Source: Melanocharis versteri
Lineage: Eukaryota; Chordata; Aves; Passeriformes; Melanocharitidae
DNA length: 64,000 bases
Direction: 5' to 3'
NCBI GenBank assembly: GCA_013397845.1
Contig: VZTG01004270.1
Location: forward strand, 1,241,427-1,305,426
The notes beneath the pieces are model-generated. The model worked only from the letters and a program-made list of their open reading frames with translations, ran no database searches and was not told the DNA's origin. Made by a program: the position numbers and the translations under genes. Within the stretch, counting starts at the first letter, position 1. Each line of letters starts with the position of its first letter. Of the stretch, positions 48,096 through 60,100 are shown piece after piece.

Positions 48096-49878
48096 GGCAG
48101 CAAAATGTAAATGGTGGAGTTAAAATACACAACTTGTCTATTTTCCATGCCCTTGACTATGTTGGTTTAGATCTCTGACTGGCTGAGGACTATGTTAAAA
48201 AATAAGTTAGTTGTCTTGAAAATGTAAAGTGACAGTTTAAGTGTTTTGTTTCTGTGCTAATGTGCAATTAGGTCGTTATCCAATAAGCTGATTCATGTAG
48301 TTTAACTCGAGACAGCTGTGGAAGGCAGAGAAAACCCTTCGCTGTTGGGGCATGGGGAGAGGGTGTCTAAAGGATCTATTTCAGAACTGGCAGGATGGGC
48401 TTTTTCACTGTGTAATACAGTGAAGTTAGCAAGATTTGTGAAAAACTAAAATCTGCTGATCAGATCTATAGAGAGAAAATCAAAATATGGGTCTATCTGG
48501 ATGCCAGCAAATAAAGTATAATTTTTTTATCTATAAATCAATTCTAAGACAGCCCTACAAGGTGGGGTCAACCTAATTACTGAATCCTGTGAAGTGATTT
48601 CTTGCTTGGGTGTGTTTTGATTTGGTAAATTACCTTTTTCTTAGCAGGGGTTTCCTTGATGTTGTTAAATATTTCTCGTGTTTATGCACAAACATGAAAA
48701 TTGTGGATCTCGAGTTAATTTACAGCAGACAAAGGAAACTCCATCAGTTTTTGTGTCAGTATTTTGGGGATTATTGACAATATCCTTCTACTGTACCACC
48801 AAAACACCCATGGGCCTCAGTGGTGCTTGATCTCCTCTGGCTGAATGTTGCACTGGGAATGCAGTTGATGCCATTCCCTGCTCCCAGAGCTTTTGGTTTG
48901 TGGGGAACACCTGTGTGTCTCCCCAGCTCTGGATTCAGCAGAGGGCAGTGATCTCGCACGCTGCTGCCTTCTCCCAGACTGGTTTGTCCTCTTCCTGCCT
49001 TGCAGATCATCTGGTGGTCACAGAACTCATGGAGAGAGGACCAGAGCCTTGTCCAGCAGTGGCAGGTGGGATGTACAGGGTTGTTTCTTCCCTTGGAAGA
49101 TGCGTATTTTATTTTTCATAAATGTACAGTTGTGCTGTGAAACAGGTAATTATCCATATTTTCACAAAGGAAGATAGCCAGTGACTTGCCAAAAACCCAG
49201 AAGAGCAGCTGGAATCCATCCTGTCCTAGTTCGTCCAAGCGCTGACAAGCAGGGATGTGAAGTTAAGGTAAATCAGGTTTTTTAGGATAGTACAATTCTC
49301 CCTTGCAGAGCTGCTCTGGACATTCACTGCTGTGTGCTCACAGTGAGGATGCTCACAGGATTTTATCAGCAGCTGTGCCAGGGAGGAAAAGCTCCAGCAC
49401 CACATGGTGCTGTTTTCAAAGGACTTTCTGTGATCCCACAGCAAAATTTGCTGAAGGAAAAAAGTCGGGAAAAGTCTGCAATGGCTGGTTTGGAATGTGG
49501 GATGTCACAACCCACTCATTTGCTCCTGCCCAACAAGCCTGCAGTGTGCCCAGGCTGTGGCTCAAGGGTGGCATTATGGGCCTGGCTGGAGCAGAAAATG
49601 CACTTGTCTGTGGAATTAAAATGTCCCCAGTTGGATTATATGGGAATCAGAAACTTTCAAGTACGTAGCCAGACTCTGACATGGGAATTAGGAAAACATT
49701 TCCAAAGCTGTCAGCTCATTTGGTGGTTTTCCTTTTTTTGAACAGCAGTTTCTCGCATCTTTGAAACTTTTGTTACTGGGCAAGGCTGAGTTCGGGATAT
49801 GAAAGGATTTCCAGGGTTTACTTATTCCTTTTTTTCTCTAATTTAAAATAATACAGTTCAAACCTGTTTCTCTTTCCC

Positions 49879-49893
49879 TTTTTTTTTTTTTTT
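49879..49893 (+). repeat. Poly(T) tract
   Basis: A run of 15 T. Confidence 0.9.
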
Positions 49894-52800
49894 GTAATCA
49901 TTCTTAAACTCACATAGTTCTTAGTGAGCACCTTCAAGGAAAAAGAATTAAAACAGGGCTTTAATTTAATTTGTCTTTTTCAGTGTTCGCTCAACACATA
50001 AGAAACCTGCCCAGAGCATCATGCCAGGGGCTTTGCTTGGGCACATCTGATATTCCAAGGTTTTTGTGTTGGTTTTTGCCTCAGGATTGATGGCCTGTGG
50101 TGTGATGAAGCAGGGGAAGGCTGGTTGTGTGAGCTCCATGTCCCATGTTTACATAAGCCAGGAAAGGATTTGAGGTTGACCCTTCCTGATGTGTTTAGGA
50201 GCTGTGAAGCCACATGGTTACAGTTTTGGTTTTGGTTTCCATGTTGGCTCCAAAATTTACAGGGTACTAAAGCAAAAGGTTCTTTATGTTCAAAAGCTGT
50301 GAAAAAGCTTATTAACACATGGAATTAATAGAAAACATTTTTTGCCCCAAGCTGAGCTGAACGGAGCTATTTTTCCTCACAGGATTTGCTGAATTACGCC
50401 TTAGCTCAGCAGGTTCAAAGGCACTGACAACTTTTTTTAGGAATACTTTAAAACAAGAACGTTCCTTAATTTTTTCAGCATTTCATCTAAGTTTTCTGCT
50501 TTACCAGGTAAGACCTTTGTATTCTCTAAATGGTCCATACTCCAGATGTTCTGAAAGATGCTCTGTAGGGTTTTCCCATCTCTCTGGCCTTGCTCACTTT
50601 CTTGGGGAGAGCTGAATGCTTCAGTTTATCTGAAACCTTCCCCTTTGCCCGGTGCCCTGCCAAGGCAGGGATGGGCTGTGGATTCCCTCTGCCTATTTTG
50701 GCTCTGGAGAACTTTGGAGAAGTTTTTTTGGAGAAGTTTTGTGCCAAAACCCGTTTTCCTCACAAAAAGAAACTGAATAGGGCCAAGTCAGGGTTGTCTG
50801 TGCCACAAGACTGGTCTCATCTCTCATGGTGATTACTGTGTGCTCCTGGAGGATCCCTGTGATGACCAAATTACCAGGAAACTCCAAAAGCCATAATCTG
50901 TAATATATAATATATAATGTGCTGCCGCCATATGACAGGGCTGGGAGAGGAAATGAAATGAAAATGGGTCAGGAGTGGGAGGCCTGGGCTGAAACAATTC
51001 CCTGTGGTGCCAGGGTCCATTTAAGAGGCAAAACAGCAGCACATTACCAAGAGGGTGTAAGAAAGGTTGTTTTCATGGTCCGAACTGAGCAAACTGGCCT
51101 TTCCACCAGCCTCCTCCTGCTCAGCAGTGCCTGCATCTGATGTGTCCTGCCTCCCTGCTGGAATGCTTTTGTAGGTAGTGAAGTAGAACAGGGATTCTTA
51201 AAGGAGAGAGTTTTTTATCGTTGGAAATAAAATGGTAAACGTATAGATTATATCTCTGAAACAGACTATTGAAACAAGTTTTGGGGTTTTTTTTGTAATT
51301 ATGATTCTAAAGTTAATTTATCTAGGTTGGAATCCCAACTGTTTCCTAAATTCCCCAAGTTCCTTCAGCTCTTTATGTCACATCTGTTTTCAGTGGGGTG
51401 CAGGTAACTGTTTCCTTTGTAAACTTATCTACTGAAATACAAATCGTTTCAGCACAGGGCCTAATACAATGAGGGTATGATGTTTGATGGCACAACAAGG
51501 TACTATGGGAACATAAACGTAACCCTACTGAAACAGAGGCAGATATTTGGATTGGATAAAATGTTTTCGTAGGAAATGCTCCTTTTTTTTGAAAGTATTT
51601 GCTGCATGCTGAGAAAAAAATATCTCTGGGAAAGCAACATCCCTGGAAGATCCAATCTGCGCAGGAATCTGGTCAGGATTCCGTGTAGCTGCCAATGAGG
51701 TCTTCAACACATGATGAAACTCTCATAACTCCTGAATAAAGGCACTCGGCATTTCAGCCACTGATGTTCTCAATGTCATCCAGTAAAAGAATCCATGGAT
51801 CCACTTTGATCAGCTCTGTGACAGAGGAGAATTTTGACTGGAAGACCTTGAGTGTCCAATGGGAAGAATGTGATTTACATATAGCACGTGCTTAAGGGTA
51901 AAGAAATCCAAGATGCCATTGCAGAATTAGCTGAAACTTCTCTGTTCTGTGAGACAGTAAACAGCATCATAGAGAACACGTGGAATTTTGGGACAGAGGA
52001 AGATCATGGACCAGCTGTTGTTTTTCGTTGGGTGCAAGTCATTCAGTCACGCCAAGAAAACGCTGCCTCTGGGGTATTTTTTAGTGAATTTAAGGCTCTG
52101 TGCAGTGGAAAAACTCAAAAAGAATTCAAGGTACTTCTGCACAGCAGAGCCATTGTCAGGTGAGAAGCTGCAGCATCCAGACGCATCTTGAGCTGCTGCA
52201 GAACTTCTTGGGTTGGAGCAATAAATTGATCTTTGAACTCATTTCACACCCCAGAAAAAGCTGAGTTGTCTCCATCTAACATTTTCTTTGGCTATAACCT
52301 TTGCTACCAAAACAAAGCTATCCTGATGAGAAATCTTTCTGGATCTCAGGGATTTTAGCCTTTGCTGAAAATAATCAAATTAGAAGCATCTGAAGGTATC
52401 AGGATAAATACATACAAAGGAGCCATCCAGAACTTCACTGCCATCATTTTTCCTGCCTTGGAAAGGTTCTGGGATGCTTCAGCACCACAATCATGGGGAC
52501 AAAGCTTGGGTGGATGTTCAATGTCTGGAATTATTGTAATTTGTAGTATCCTATTGGAAATGCTCAGGTGGCCACAGTGGGAATTCTTTTCCATATAAAG
52601 GAGGTGAGGTGGGGAGACCAAAGTGATGCCTCATGGCTCAGCATGGCCACATTCTGGGAGATGGCTGGGTCAGACTCTCTCTGCAGCTCTGTTTGGGTAA
52701 TGAAGGCTCCACATCCTGCGCCTGAACTGGGAGAGCAGACTCTACACCAGTAATCTCGGGAGCCTCACAAATAACATTTATTTTACTGCCTGACTTGAAA

Positions 52801-55079
52801 ACGTTTCCAGTGTTGGTGCTTTGATTCAGTTGCACCACCAGGAAAAACTCCTCTTGCTCACAGGCCGTGTGGCTCCTTGGATTCTGCATGTAAAGTTGGG
52901 AATTTAATGGACTCTCCTATAGGAAGGAATGCATTAACTACAGGTCAGCAAACTCTGCTTATTGGGTTGGTTTGCACCGAGTGCTGTTATTACCCTGTTG
53001 CTTTTAAGGTGCCTGTTTAAAGGTAATTATTTAGCGTGTCCAAAGCCATGTGGAATTCCAACACAGCCTCTGCTCCCTGGCGTTAATGATGCAGCACAGT
53101 CACAGCTCCATGTTCCCCTTGCTTTGCCCTTGGGACAGCTGACTCTTAGGGATTTAAGAGTTTCTCTTAATGTTCTTTTTCTTTTTTCACTTGTCAAGGA
53201 TTGGCATGTGGTTTCCCTGTATTTGTCATTCACTCAAAATTAATTTTAAAAAGATTTTTTTGTTTCCATTCCCCTTTAGAATTGAAATTCCAGCATGTTC
53301 TGTAACAAGAGTAGAAACCCTAAGCCAGGATCTATTTTTAATCTTTGACAAAATCCTATGTATTTTCCCACAATGAGATTTGTAATCAGTGTGGGAATTT
53401 ATACCAGGGTTGAGCCTGGAATAGTGTAAAATGTTTTTTTTCTCTTAGGATGGAAAGGGAGAGGACAGGCCAGGGAATTGCCTTGTTTGACAGTGAGCTG
53501 GGAGGGGACTCCAGTAAGGACAAGAATTGGTCTGGCACGACCCCTGACTCTTCTGAAGTGTCTCTGTGGGCCTGCAGGAATGAGGGTGTCCAAAATTTCG
53601 AGAAGTCTTGATGCTTTTAGAAAGTTGCTCCTATGTGATTTGTCCATTACTCATCTTGAGCATCTGTGGTGGAATCAACAAGTGAATCCAAATCATGCCA
53701 CTTCCTCCCACTCACAGGTCATTGGAGGTGTCCTGGCCTTTCAGGCACCAGACTGTTCCTCATAAAACATTCCAAAGACTTGCAGGTACCCAAAAAGGAA
53801 AATGAGGAGGGAGGTATTTTCCACCCCATGGATGTGGTATGTAATTACTGGAGGCAGATCCTGATTCTCTGTCTGCATTGCTCATCCGTGCTGTGTCTAA
53901 GAATTCCTTGATATTCAAAGTGCCCCAACCAAGCCAGGTTTGCATAATGTGATTAAATTAGGAAATGATATTTCATGCCTGGCTATTACAGTGTGCACAC
54001 ACACACTTTCATCCTGTGTCGGAGCGTCGCTTGCTCTGCTCTGATACCGTGCACCAGAGGATGTCTGCAAATGGAATTATTTCAGGATAGTTATCCTAAA
54101 TAACCCCATGTAGGGAAACCTGTATTGTAGCACAAAAGCACCTTACTCTCCTTTATCATAATCCATTTAAATGTGGATTATGCTGATGCAGAACAGGGCG
54201 CTCCTACTTTGGAATAATTTTAAATAGGAATAGTTTTTGTGCTTTTGGCTCACACCCTGCATTATCCAAACTGGCTTTGAAGTGTAAACAAGCCTCTGAT
54301 GTGTCTGTAGTATTTCCATTCTGCTCCCTGACTCCTCCTTGTTTCTTGGCTCTTACTTTGGGAAGGTCCAGAGCAAAACCAGACCTGCAGAGCCCGTCAT
54401 TTAGGTCTTTGCTTTCACAAACCTCTTACCAAGGGACGTTTCCAATCCGATTCCCAATTTAAATGCCTCCCTAAGCTTTGAAGGGAATATTTAGATGCAA
54501 GTTTCTGACGCTGAGCCATCCCCACAGATTATATTAGGACATTAAATATTTCCTTTCACACTTTCCTGAAATGGAGGTTTGTGTTTCAAACCTCCTGTGG
54601 TCTCTTTTGGGGCTGTTTGGGGTTTTCCCTCTATTACCATCAGCCTGTTCTGCACCTCCAGAGAAAACTGTGTGACTCGGAGAAGGGTCCAGTGCAGGGA
54701 GTGCTGCCGTGGCTCGGTCCCATTCCAGCTGCTCAGCCTCTGGCTGTGAGGAGCAATGCATGTGTAGGGAAGACAGCAAGGAGGCTCCCTAAAATCACCC
54801 TCCTCCATTGTGTCAAAAGCCATTTTTACATCTGTTCCCAAGAAAAGTCACAGCTTCTTACCTGAGGCAGGTAAGACTTAAAGCTGCTTTCTGACCATTT
54901 CACGGGTGTCCTGTGTCTTGTTTTGGTGTCATCTTTCCCTGTTTGTGTTCTTTTATCCCATAGTTTTCCTCACCTCTGTCACATGCTGCTCATGTGCTTC
55001 CTCCTGCAGCTCCAGCTCTTGGTCCTGCCTTGCATGGGAGTTGCTCCCACCTGAGTTCCCCATGGATTCACCAGCTGGA

Positions 55080-55440
55080 CTTTACCAGATCTGTAGGAGC
55101 CATTCAGAACAGAGCAATACAGGGCAAGCACACAGATATCACACAACATAATCTGTTTTTTGCTTTGTTAATCCTTTTTCTGAACATTCCCATCGTTTTT
55201 ATTTCTAAGCTCTGGGAGTACGAGGTGCTGTGCAGAGTTTTGCTCGTGGTGATGCCACGAATGCAACTAATTTGGAGCTTCATTGCCTGGAGATCAGTGG
55301 GGCTGTTTTATCTTCTGTTTTATCACTGATACCATGAGGTCCTTCTGCAGCTCTTCACAGACAGGTTTAGATTTGATTACCCTGAGTAGTTCTGAAACAT
55401 CGGCGAACTCCTTCATCTCCACTGGCGCCAGCTGGCTCAG
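55080..55440 (-). repeat. Old, diverged CR1 internal fragment
   Basis: On the minus strand the order of words matches the part of CR1/L3-like elements lying upstream of the usual 3' end. There is a 'gaagagctgcagaaggacct' word (plus-strand about 55334-55353), then a GGGAATGTTCAGAAAAAGGATTAACAAAGCAAAAAACAG-like segment, then CTGTATTGCTCTG and ATGG motifs. It is much more diverged than the other CR1 copies here, so probably an ancient insertion. The match is from memory of the family's typical sequence and the edges are approximate. Confidence 0.55.
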
Positions 55441-55897
55441 CACAAGGGCTGGGGACACGGGGCAGGAACACCAGCTCCTGTCACCCCCTGAGCTCTGATT
55501 GTGGCATCACTCAACCCCCAGCCATGAAACTGGAGAATTCTTTCTTAAATCTGTGCAATTTTATATAATTTCCATATAATTAATCTATATAATCCCTTTT
55601 AAGATACAACCACAGAGGCGAAGGATCCTTCTCACAAAGACTATGGAGGTGCTTTCTTCAAATAAAAAGAGGTTTATTAAGAGAATGAGAATGACATTGT
55701 AGTGTGGGTGTTGTACATCTATTGCAGCATTAAGAGAAACAACAGCAAGTACAAAATCCTGCAGAACTTCTAGAGTCATCATCATCACAGCCTAGCTTGT
55801 CCATGCTACAGTTTGGTGGATCCAAAACTTCATTCCCATTTCTAATGGCAGAAAATCCAAAGATTTTCGTCTTTCAAAAGGAAAAAACCCAACCCAA

Positions 55898-55927
55898 AAC
55901 AAACAAACAAACAAACAAACAAAAAAA
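55898..55927. repeat. (ACAA)n simple repeat
   Basis: About six ACAA units followed by a short A-run. Confidence 0.9.
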
Positions 55928-56634
55928 GGCAAAACAAAAAACCCAACTCAATTTGATATAAATAACTTGCACTGGACATTTTAAAACTTTCAGATTTTAA
56001 TTACACATAAATAAATATATACAGATTTAGAACAGTTCAGTTTGGCCTGGTTCAAGTTCTGCTCTTTGTGCTTTATTTATTACTATTACTAATTTTAGAA
56101 ACTTGTGTGCTGTTATCTGTAGGTTGTGGAGTTTTATTTAGTCCTGGGTTTAACTTCACCTGCCGGGAGGGCAGCAGTCAGGAGGGCTCCCCTCGATCCT
56201 GCCCTGGGACCTGTCAGCCTTGTGGTTGTTCCTCCCTCGTGCCGTGGCTTGGGGCTCCTCAGCCCATGGGAAAATCCACAGTGAGTCTCAGTTTGAAGCT
56301 GTAAACAAAGCCTGGACCTGCTTTAAATCCACAGCAGTTCTGCCAGCAATTTTCCTTGGCCTGGCATCAGGGCTGGGCTGTGGGTGGGGAAATGGGAAGG
56401 TTTCCTGTGTGTTTGCCTCAAAACCAGCAGATAAATCCAGGTAGAGCCAGCGCTCCATCCCGCTGCCCTCGGCTGCTCCTGCTCTGGGTCTTGCACTGAT
56501 GAGGCTTTTGCTATCTTCTCTCAGTTTTTCAGTTGGAACAAATTCCTGGAGCACGTCAGGATTTCACTATGGGTTTTTGAAAAAGCAAAATAAAATCAAA
56601 TTGCACATGACTTGGCTTCCTGCATCCACGTAAC

Positions 56635-56652
56635 AAAAAAAAAAAAAAAAAA
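56635..56652 (+). repeat. Poly(A) tract (poly(U) in the TFAP2E transcript)
   Basis: An 18-base A-run. It would be a U-run in the 3' UTR of the minus-strand gene. Confidence 0.9.
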
Positions 56653-56885
56653 GGAAAAACCCCAAAGCCATCAGCCTGGCTTCTCTCAATCTCACTACGT
56701 TCATTAGCACTGTTTTCTTCTTAAATTCTTTAAATCTTCTTTTTTCCTGCCTTTTCTTTGTTTGCTTTACGAGTTTCCTCACACGTTCAAACTCAGCAGT
56801 TCAGAAAACAGTGCACTGCGTCGTCTTTCCCCCTGGAGCCGTAGCTGGTGCCCGGGGGAAGCTCCCACCGGGGGAGGCAGCGCTG

Positions 56886-57174
56886 TTATTTCCGATGCTT
56901 CACCTCTTTGTCTGACGCTTTGGAGTCCCCGGTCGTGTGCCCGTTCCCTGTGCTGTTCATGAATATTTTATCCAGCCCCTTGAGGGACTCCACCAGGTAG
57001 TTCTGGAAGGCGGTGAGGGCGGCGCAGATGGCCGGGCCCCCGAAGCCGTGGGTTATCAGGCTGAAATGAGTCAAACAGCTCTGCACTCCGGGCTCCAGGA
57101 TGAGCGAGGGGCGGCTGTTCCCCAGCGGAGAGCGGTCCTGGGCTATCAGGTCTGCAAACTCCTTGCAAATTTGC
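56886..57174 (-). CDS. TFAP2E: TFAP2E last coding exon (exon 7)
   Basis: Begins after CTCTCTTTCAG and completes a split Lys codon before QICKEFADLIAQDRSPLGNS. It ends DKEVKHRK and stop (TAA, plus-strand 56886-56888). It encodes the second part of the dimerisation domain. Confidence 0.96.
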
Positions 57175-60100
57175 CTGAAAGAGAGAGGTTTGGTCACTGT
57201 AATGCACGTGGAGAGCTGCAGGACGCAGTCATAGGATCATAGAACAGTTTGGGTTGGAAGAGACCTAGAAGATCATCCAGTTCCAACCCCTCTGGCGTGG
57301 ACACCTTCCTTGACCAGGTTGCTCAGAGCTTCATCCAACCTGGCATCAAACGCTTTCAGGGATGGGGCATCCACAAGTTCTCTGGGTGTATTTCGGGGTT
57401 CTTTTCCTGCTCCCTGTCCTAACAGCCACCTGCCCACTGGGAGTTTTTGGCTCCAGCCTGGGGAAAACCACTGAGTGCAGAATTGGAGCCACTGCTGCTG
57501 CTCCTGCATTGAAAGAGCACACGAGGCAGTACCAAAATGCTCCTCGGGGCTGGGTTATCCTCTCCCATGCAGGAGCAAACCCTTCAATCCGTGCAGGCCA
57601 TTCCCCCTGCTGGACACCTTCCTGCAGCGTGAGCCCATCTCTCCCCCACAGAAGAGTAAAATTTGGGGGCTGACGCTGCCCTCCCGAGCTGCAGATACCG
57701 AATGCACCAGTGGCTCGTTGCCCTCTGTACTCACTTGGTAGCCAGCAGCATGTTTTTCCTGGTGTGGAGCTCCGTGGGGTCAGAGTGCTGCCGGCACAGG
57801 TACTCTGCCGCCGCCTTGGCCGGGAACTCCGTTTCACAGACGTACCCGAAGTCCCGAGCCAGGTGAATGGCTTCACCTGCGAGCAGCACAGAGGAGCATC
57901 AGCACTGTGCCCACACCAGTGGGGCAGGGAACTGGCAACTGGGAACTTCAGCCATCTCACTGTTGGGGCTCAGTTCTGGTGGGACTGGGGCCCTTCCCTG
58001 TCCCAGTGGCCACCCAAGAGCTCTCCCCACCTTCATCTCTTGCTGCAGAAACACCACTGAGTTTCTTACTCTCATCTGTAAGGCAATTAGTCTGTGTGGG
58101 CCAAATGAGCCAGTGCCAGCTCTAAACAGCAGCTGGATCCTTCTTTTACTGCCTTTTACAAGAGCATCGAGAAGGTGCTGGCCTTGGAGCAGGGTGAGGT
58201 GTGACTCCGGGCACCTGCTCCAAAAGGAAGAATAGCAGAGGTATTTCTTACTTGGGAATATCCCCTTCTGCATCTTTCCCTACTTCTTCCCAAATTTCCT
58301 GCTTGGCCTCTCCAGATTGAGAAGAGATTGAAAGGGAGACTGGAGGGTCAAAGAGTGACCTCAGCCCTGTGGCTGCTGGACAAGGCAGGGCAGGAGGAAG
58401 GGGCAGGAGGAAGGGGGTTCCATCCCCCACAGCGCCCATGGGCCCTCGGGCTGGACGTGCAGGCAGCGTATCCATCACCCCGTGGAAATGCCCACCCATT
58501 GATGGAATTGATCCATCTCCAGGCGTCCCCGTGGAAATAATCAGAGCTGATGGCAATTGATCATGCCCAACACCCGAAATCCCGGTCGGTCGGGCAGGCA
58601 GAGCTAATTTGCCTTGCCCCCCTGTTGCTCACACGTATTAGGCCATCCATCCTAATAGCATTAACCCAGATCCCATCCCAGCCTGCCCGGCTCCCAGAGC
58701 TCAGTCTGTGGAGCCCTGGTACAGGGAAGTTTCTCTGCTTCCCACATAACAACAGTATTTTCCACTTCATCTCCTCCTCCAAAGAGAGAGCAAATAAGGC
58801 AAACCTGAAGAATCAGAACTGCAGTTGTTTGTGTGTTAAGAAAACAGTCAGAAAGGAACAACTGCTGGGAAACTGTCACTGGGATAATAAAAAAGAGCTG
58901 AGTGACCTCATGGTCAGAGCCAGGGCTGCAGCCAGATTTATTTCTTCCATGAGTGTGTGAGTGGCTGCACATTTTAATGGTTTTTTAAAGGCAATTTGGA
59001 TGCTGGGTTAGAGAGGTGTCGGGGGGACAGGGCACTCTGGCTTTGGTGTTAAAGCCACATTGAGCCAGATCTTGATGAGGAGAGGCTGCAGGAGAGTGCA
59101 CAGAGGGCCATGGTGGGCGGGGGGCAGCAAGAGCCTGGCTGAGGGCACACCTCCTGCCAAGAGCTTAGGGGTGTTTCTGGAGTAGAATACAACCCTGCTG
59201 CTCTCCTGGGTCCGGGCTGGAGCTGCTCTCATGGAGCAGCTGCCTAAGAGAGGGTGAATGCTTGGTGTATGTGCTGAGGACTCCCAAGGGAGCTGTTTCT
59301 ACCTGGTGCTCCCTGGGTTCTCCGGGAGCATCCTCCCCATCTGTATGAGTGGCTGTGGGTCAGTGTAAGAAAAAATATTTCATTAGCACTCAAAACTCCA
59401 TCCATTGGCTCTTTTAAATAATCAGACATCAGGAAGGCAGAGGGGAGAAAACAAATTAAGCCAAGACAGCAAATGTTCAGAGAAGAGTGTGTTTGGGGCA
59501 GAGGGACACAAACCAGTTTGTGTGTGCTGGGTGATGGCAGTGCAGCAGCACCTTCCCCTGGGTGGAACATACCCTGGTTCCATCACACTTCCAAGCAGGA
59601 GGAAATTATATCTGTCAAACACACATGGCACCACTCCTATTTACTACGAGCTGCGAAGCAGGAACGAAAACATCAGCAGCCACTTGAAATCAAACTGTAC
59701 ATTTCTTCCTTCCTTTCTTTCCTTCATTCTTTTCTTTCTTTTCTTTTCATGGAAATCAGCCTTTCATTCAGCAGGAACCAACTGCCCTGGGTAACAACCT
59801 CCGCCTAATGAAGCGGGTCATTTAATTTGCTGGCGACAATGGAGATGATTTTCTATTCAGGATCCGAAGGCAGCTGCCTGCACCGCGCCGGGCACGGACA
59901 CAATGGATTCCTGAGCTCAGAGGGAGGCAGAGCTGTCATTCCATTTGTTTGCATCCCCGTGTGCTTTTCTCCCAGGACGCAGAGGCAACATCATCATTTC
60001 CATGGTGGAGAGAAGTAGGAGGGGAGGAAGTAACCGAGTTGGGCAGGGGCACTTCGCATGTCTGGGCAGGGCTCTGCCTGCCAGGGCAGCACCTTTTCCG

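Larger units (their letters stand above)
44301..55000. other. Intergenic DNA between PSMB2 and TFAP2E
   Basis: AT-rich unique sequence without a recognised gene, between two genes that point at each other. Simple repeats are an (AAT)n at 47471-47497, a run of A at 48080-48095 and a run of T at 49879-49893. A possible retroviral LTR remnant lies at about 45930-46250 on the minus strand. No promoter-like CpG island is seen. Confidence 0.6.
55650..56885 (-). other. TFAP2E: TFAP2E 3' untranslated region (inferred extent)
   Basis: The sequence after the TFAP2E stop on the minus strand. Several AATAAA signals occur (plus-strand TTTATT at 56133, 56076, 56072 and 55673). I cannot tell which is used, so the extent is the maximum. 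It contains an (ACAA)n repeat and an 18-base A-run on the plus strand at 56635-56652. Confidence 0.45.

Noticed and set aside
51880..52170. Possible coding exon or processed pseudogene near 51.9-52.2 kb
   Set aside because: The open frames overlap in two phases, show no known domain and have no poly(A) tail or target duplication.
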